Shown here: positions 5,945-7,458 of the stretch, in pieces
How the letters are laid out: the number at the start of each line of letters is the position of its first letter
Numbering within the stretch: the stretch's first letter is position 1
Source: Firmicutes bacterium UBA4996
GTDB lineage: Bacteria; Bacillota; Limnochordia; Darwinibacteriales; Darwinibacteriaceae
Direction: 5' to 3'
Assembly (NCBI GenBank): GCA_002396805.1
Contig: DGYW01000027.1
Span: 3,367-10,824, forward strand
Length of the DNA stretch: 7,458 nt
Translations under genes and position numbers: made by a program
The notes under the pieces: generated by a model
What the model was told of the DNA's origin: nothing
Seen by the model: the letters and a program-made list of their open reading frames with translations, nothing else
Database searches by the model: none

Positions 5945-6804
5945 AACCAATCTTGGAGTTGCGTGGGGTAAGTAAGAAGTTTCCGGAGTTTTCTTTAGAT
6001 GAAGTCAGTTTCTCCTTAGAACCTGGCTATATTATGGGGTTTATCGGGGCTAACGGTGCGGGCAAGAGTACCACGATTAAGCTAATCATGAATCTGCTCC
6101 ATTTAGATGGAGGGGAGATTAAGGTTTTTGGTCTTGATTCTCGTCAAGACGAGTTGGAGATTAAGCAACGGGTTGGTTTCGTGTACGATGAGAATCACTT
6201 TTACGAAGAGTTGACCATTAAAGAAATGACCATGGTTGTGGCTCCTTTTTATAAAAACTGGGACCAGCAGTGTTATCAAAGTTTTGTGCATCGGTTTGAG
6301 CTTCCTGAGAAGAAGAAGATCAAAACTTTCTCCCGTGGGATGAAGATGAAATATTCCCTCGCAGTGGCCTTAGCCCATGATGCAGAATTGTTAATCATGG
6401 ATGAACCTACTTCAGGTCTTGATCCAATAGTACGAAGCGAGCTTTTGGAGATTTTAAGTGAAGTGATCCAAGATGAGCGTAAATCTGTTTTGTTTTCTTC
6501 TCACATTACTTCGGATTTGGATCGCATCGCCGATTACATCACCTTAATCCACAACGGACAGATCTTGTTTAGTGAGCCTAAAGATCAACTTTTGGAAAAC
6601 TACATCCTAATTAAGGGTGGGCACGATCTGCTTGATGGTAGGTTACAACCTTACTTGGTGGGCATGCGGGAAAATCAATTTGGTTTTGAAGGTCTAGTAA
6701 CCAATAAGGAGCAGGTTCAGGCAGTCGTGGGAGGAAAGGCTATCTTAGAAACGCCTACTCTAGAGGACATAATGCTCTTTTGCACGAGGGGGAAAGTGGT
6801 ATGA
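5941..6804 (+). CDS. ABC transporter ATP-binding protein (ABC-2 exporter type)
   Basis: The cytoplasmic ATPase of an exporter, 287 residues, powering the permease encoded next to it. Walker A is GANGAGKST (36-44), the signature motif is the variant SRGMK (131-135) in place of LSGGQ, Walker B is LLIMDEP (150-156), the D loop SGLD (158-161) and the switch His188 in SSHIT. The Q-loop position reads FVYDEN, with Asp83 where most ABC proteins have Gln; this is common in the YtrB-like/ABC-2 ATPases paired with GntR regulators. Residues about 215-287 form a less conserved C-terminal extension. The start ATG 5941 overlaps the GntR stop by four bases and has GGAGG about 8 bases upstream. The substrate is not predictable; relatives act in cell-envelope stress or antimicrobial resistance. 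Confidence 0.96.
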   Translation: MKPILELRGVSKKFPEFSLDEVSFSLEPGYIMGFIGANGAGKSTTIKLIMNLLHLDGGEIKVFGLDSRQDELEIKQRVGFVYDENHFYEELTIKEMTMVVAPFYKNWDQQCYQSFVHRFELPEKKKIKTFSRGMKMKYSLAVALAHDAELLIMDEPTSGLDPIVRSELLEILSEVIQDERKSVLFSSHITSDLDRIADYITLIHNGQILFSEPKDQLLENYILIKGGHDLLDGRLQPYLVGMRENQFGFEGLVTNKEQVQAVVGGKAILETPTLEDIMLFCTRGKVV

Positions 6805-7442
6805 TTTACCTAGTCTTAAAAGATCTCATGCTTCAAAAAAGAATGCTCTCCATGATGTTCTTGTATATCGTGTTGTTCAGTTTTACTTTTCAAAGCATAC
6901 CCGATGGTCAGTTTATTGCCATTTTGGTTGCGGTTAGCTATATGTTTGTGATGATGGGGTGTGCCTGGGAGGACAAAAACAACTCCGATGTGTTGTGGAA
7001 TAGTCTGCCAGTGTCGCGCTGGCAGATTGTTGGGTCAAAATACCTCTCCATTTTAGCCTACGTTGCCATGGTGGTTCCCGTCTATTGGTTCGTGAGCACG
7101 GCCTTTACTCTGCTCAGAATTCCCGTGAGCACCGCGCCTATTACGTGGTGGGGAATAGGAGCAGCTATGGCAGTGGTGTTCCTAATTTCCAGTTTCTATC
7201 TGCCCGTCTTCTTTGCGCTAGGTTATACGAAGTCCCGTTATTGGAACTTTCTGCTATTCTTTGGCACCTTTTCCTTTGGTTCTCTTATTCCAAAAGTATT
7301 ACCAGAACCCCCCAGTTGGTTACAGAATTTGCAGAATGCGCCTATGGAAATTTTCTGGGCCTGCTTTAGTGGCGTTGTGGTCCTAATCGTAGCTATTTCG
7401 TTCTTTGTCTCCTTGCTACTGTACGGTCGGAGGGAGTTTTAA
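6801..7442 (+). CDS. ABC-2 type transporter permease
   Basis: The membrane partner of the preceding ATPase, 213 residues. About six hydrophobic spans are visible, near residues 14-30, 38-54, 82-104, 117-141, 147-164 and 188-207. WNSLPVSRWQIVGSKY (66-81), between spans 2 and 3, is the typical cytoplasmic coupling motif of small ABC-2 permeases regulated by GntR proteins. ATG 6801 overlaps the ATPase stop (ATGA) and has GAGGGGGAAAG (6786-6796) upstream. An in-frame upstream start at 6780 would sit inside the ATPase gene without a ribosome site and is not preferred. The gene appears complete, ending GRREF. A homodimer with two ATPases would make a full transporter unless another permease gene follows outside the window. 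Confidence 0.93.
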   Translation: MIYLVLKDLMLQKRMLSMMFLYIVLFSFTFQSIPDGQFIAILVAVSYMFVMMGCAWEDKNNSDVLWNSLPVSRWQIVGSKYLSILAYVAMVVPVYWFVSTAFTLLRIPVSTAPITWWGIGAAMAVVFLISSFYLPVFFALGYTKSRYWNFLLFFGTFSFGSLIPKVLPEPPSWLQNLQNAPMEIFWACFSGVVVLIVAISFFVSLLLYGRREF

Positions 7443-7456
7443 CCCTTACGGGTTTT
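7441..7456 (+). terminator. Possible weak terminator after the permease
   Basis: AACCC (7441-7445) pairs with GGGTT (7450-7454) around TTAC, with only a TTTT run (7453-7456) before the window ends. The stem is short and begins within the stop codon. It could be an operon terminator, but the sequence stops before a longer T tract could be judged. Confidence 0.4.
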
Positions 7457-7458
7457 AA

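Overview
The window reads as chromosomal DNA of a Gram-positive, Bacillota-type bacterium, most likely from a clostridial lineage. This rests on purine-rich Shine-Dalgarno sites, a textbook TTGACA/TATAGT promoter, U-tailed intrinsic terminators, a tRNA with encoded CCA, and the families present (DUF4342 protein next to an OmpR-type two-component system; YtrA-like GntR regulator with an ABC-2 exporter). Genus cannot be told from the sequence alone. Almost all of it is coding and ordinary in layout. I see no transposase, CRISPR array, toxin-antitoxin pair or clearly new multi-gene system.

Layout. (1) 1-118: the 3' part of a tRNA-Ala(GGC) gene followed by a strong terminator. (2) 119-2517: a spacer with an extended -10 promoter, then two co-directional redox genes, an extended-SDR NAD-dependent epimerase/reductase-like protein and an Ldh2-family malate/lactate dehydrogenase, closed by a strong GC-rich terminator. 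(3) 2601-5222: a three-gene unit of a UBA-like/DUF4342 membrane protein, an OmpR/PhoB-type response regulator and a HAMP/HisKA sensor kinase. The kinase start overlaps the regulator end, so production is probably coupled. (4) 5206-5448, minus strand: an 80-residue protein of unknown function whose 3' end overlaps the kinase 3' end by 17 bp. The first plus-strand terminator after the kinase lies beyond this gene, so the kinase mRNA probably carries a full antisense copy of it. (5) 5477-7458: that terminator, a consensus sigma-A promoter, then a three-gene operon of a YtrA-like GntR repressor, an ABC ATPase and an ABC-2 permease, joined by ATGA stop/start overlaps. A weak hairpin follows the permease at the window edge.

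How the genes work together. The two-component unit should sense an envelope or extracellular signal and drive transcription through a phosphorylated DNA-binding regulator; the DUF4342 protein is a plausible membrane accessory. The GntR/ABC unit should be a self-repressed exporter or envelope-stress module. The small minus-strand gene sits between the two units and may share control with both.

The points most worth a second look are the apparent ATC start codon of the GntR gene, which has an excellent ribosome-binding site and conserved N-terminus but no ATG, GTG or TTG in frame, and the antisense/convergent arrangement around the orphan 80-residue gene.
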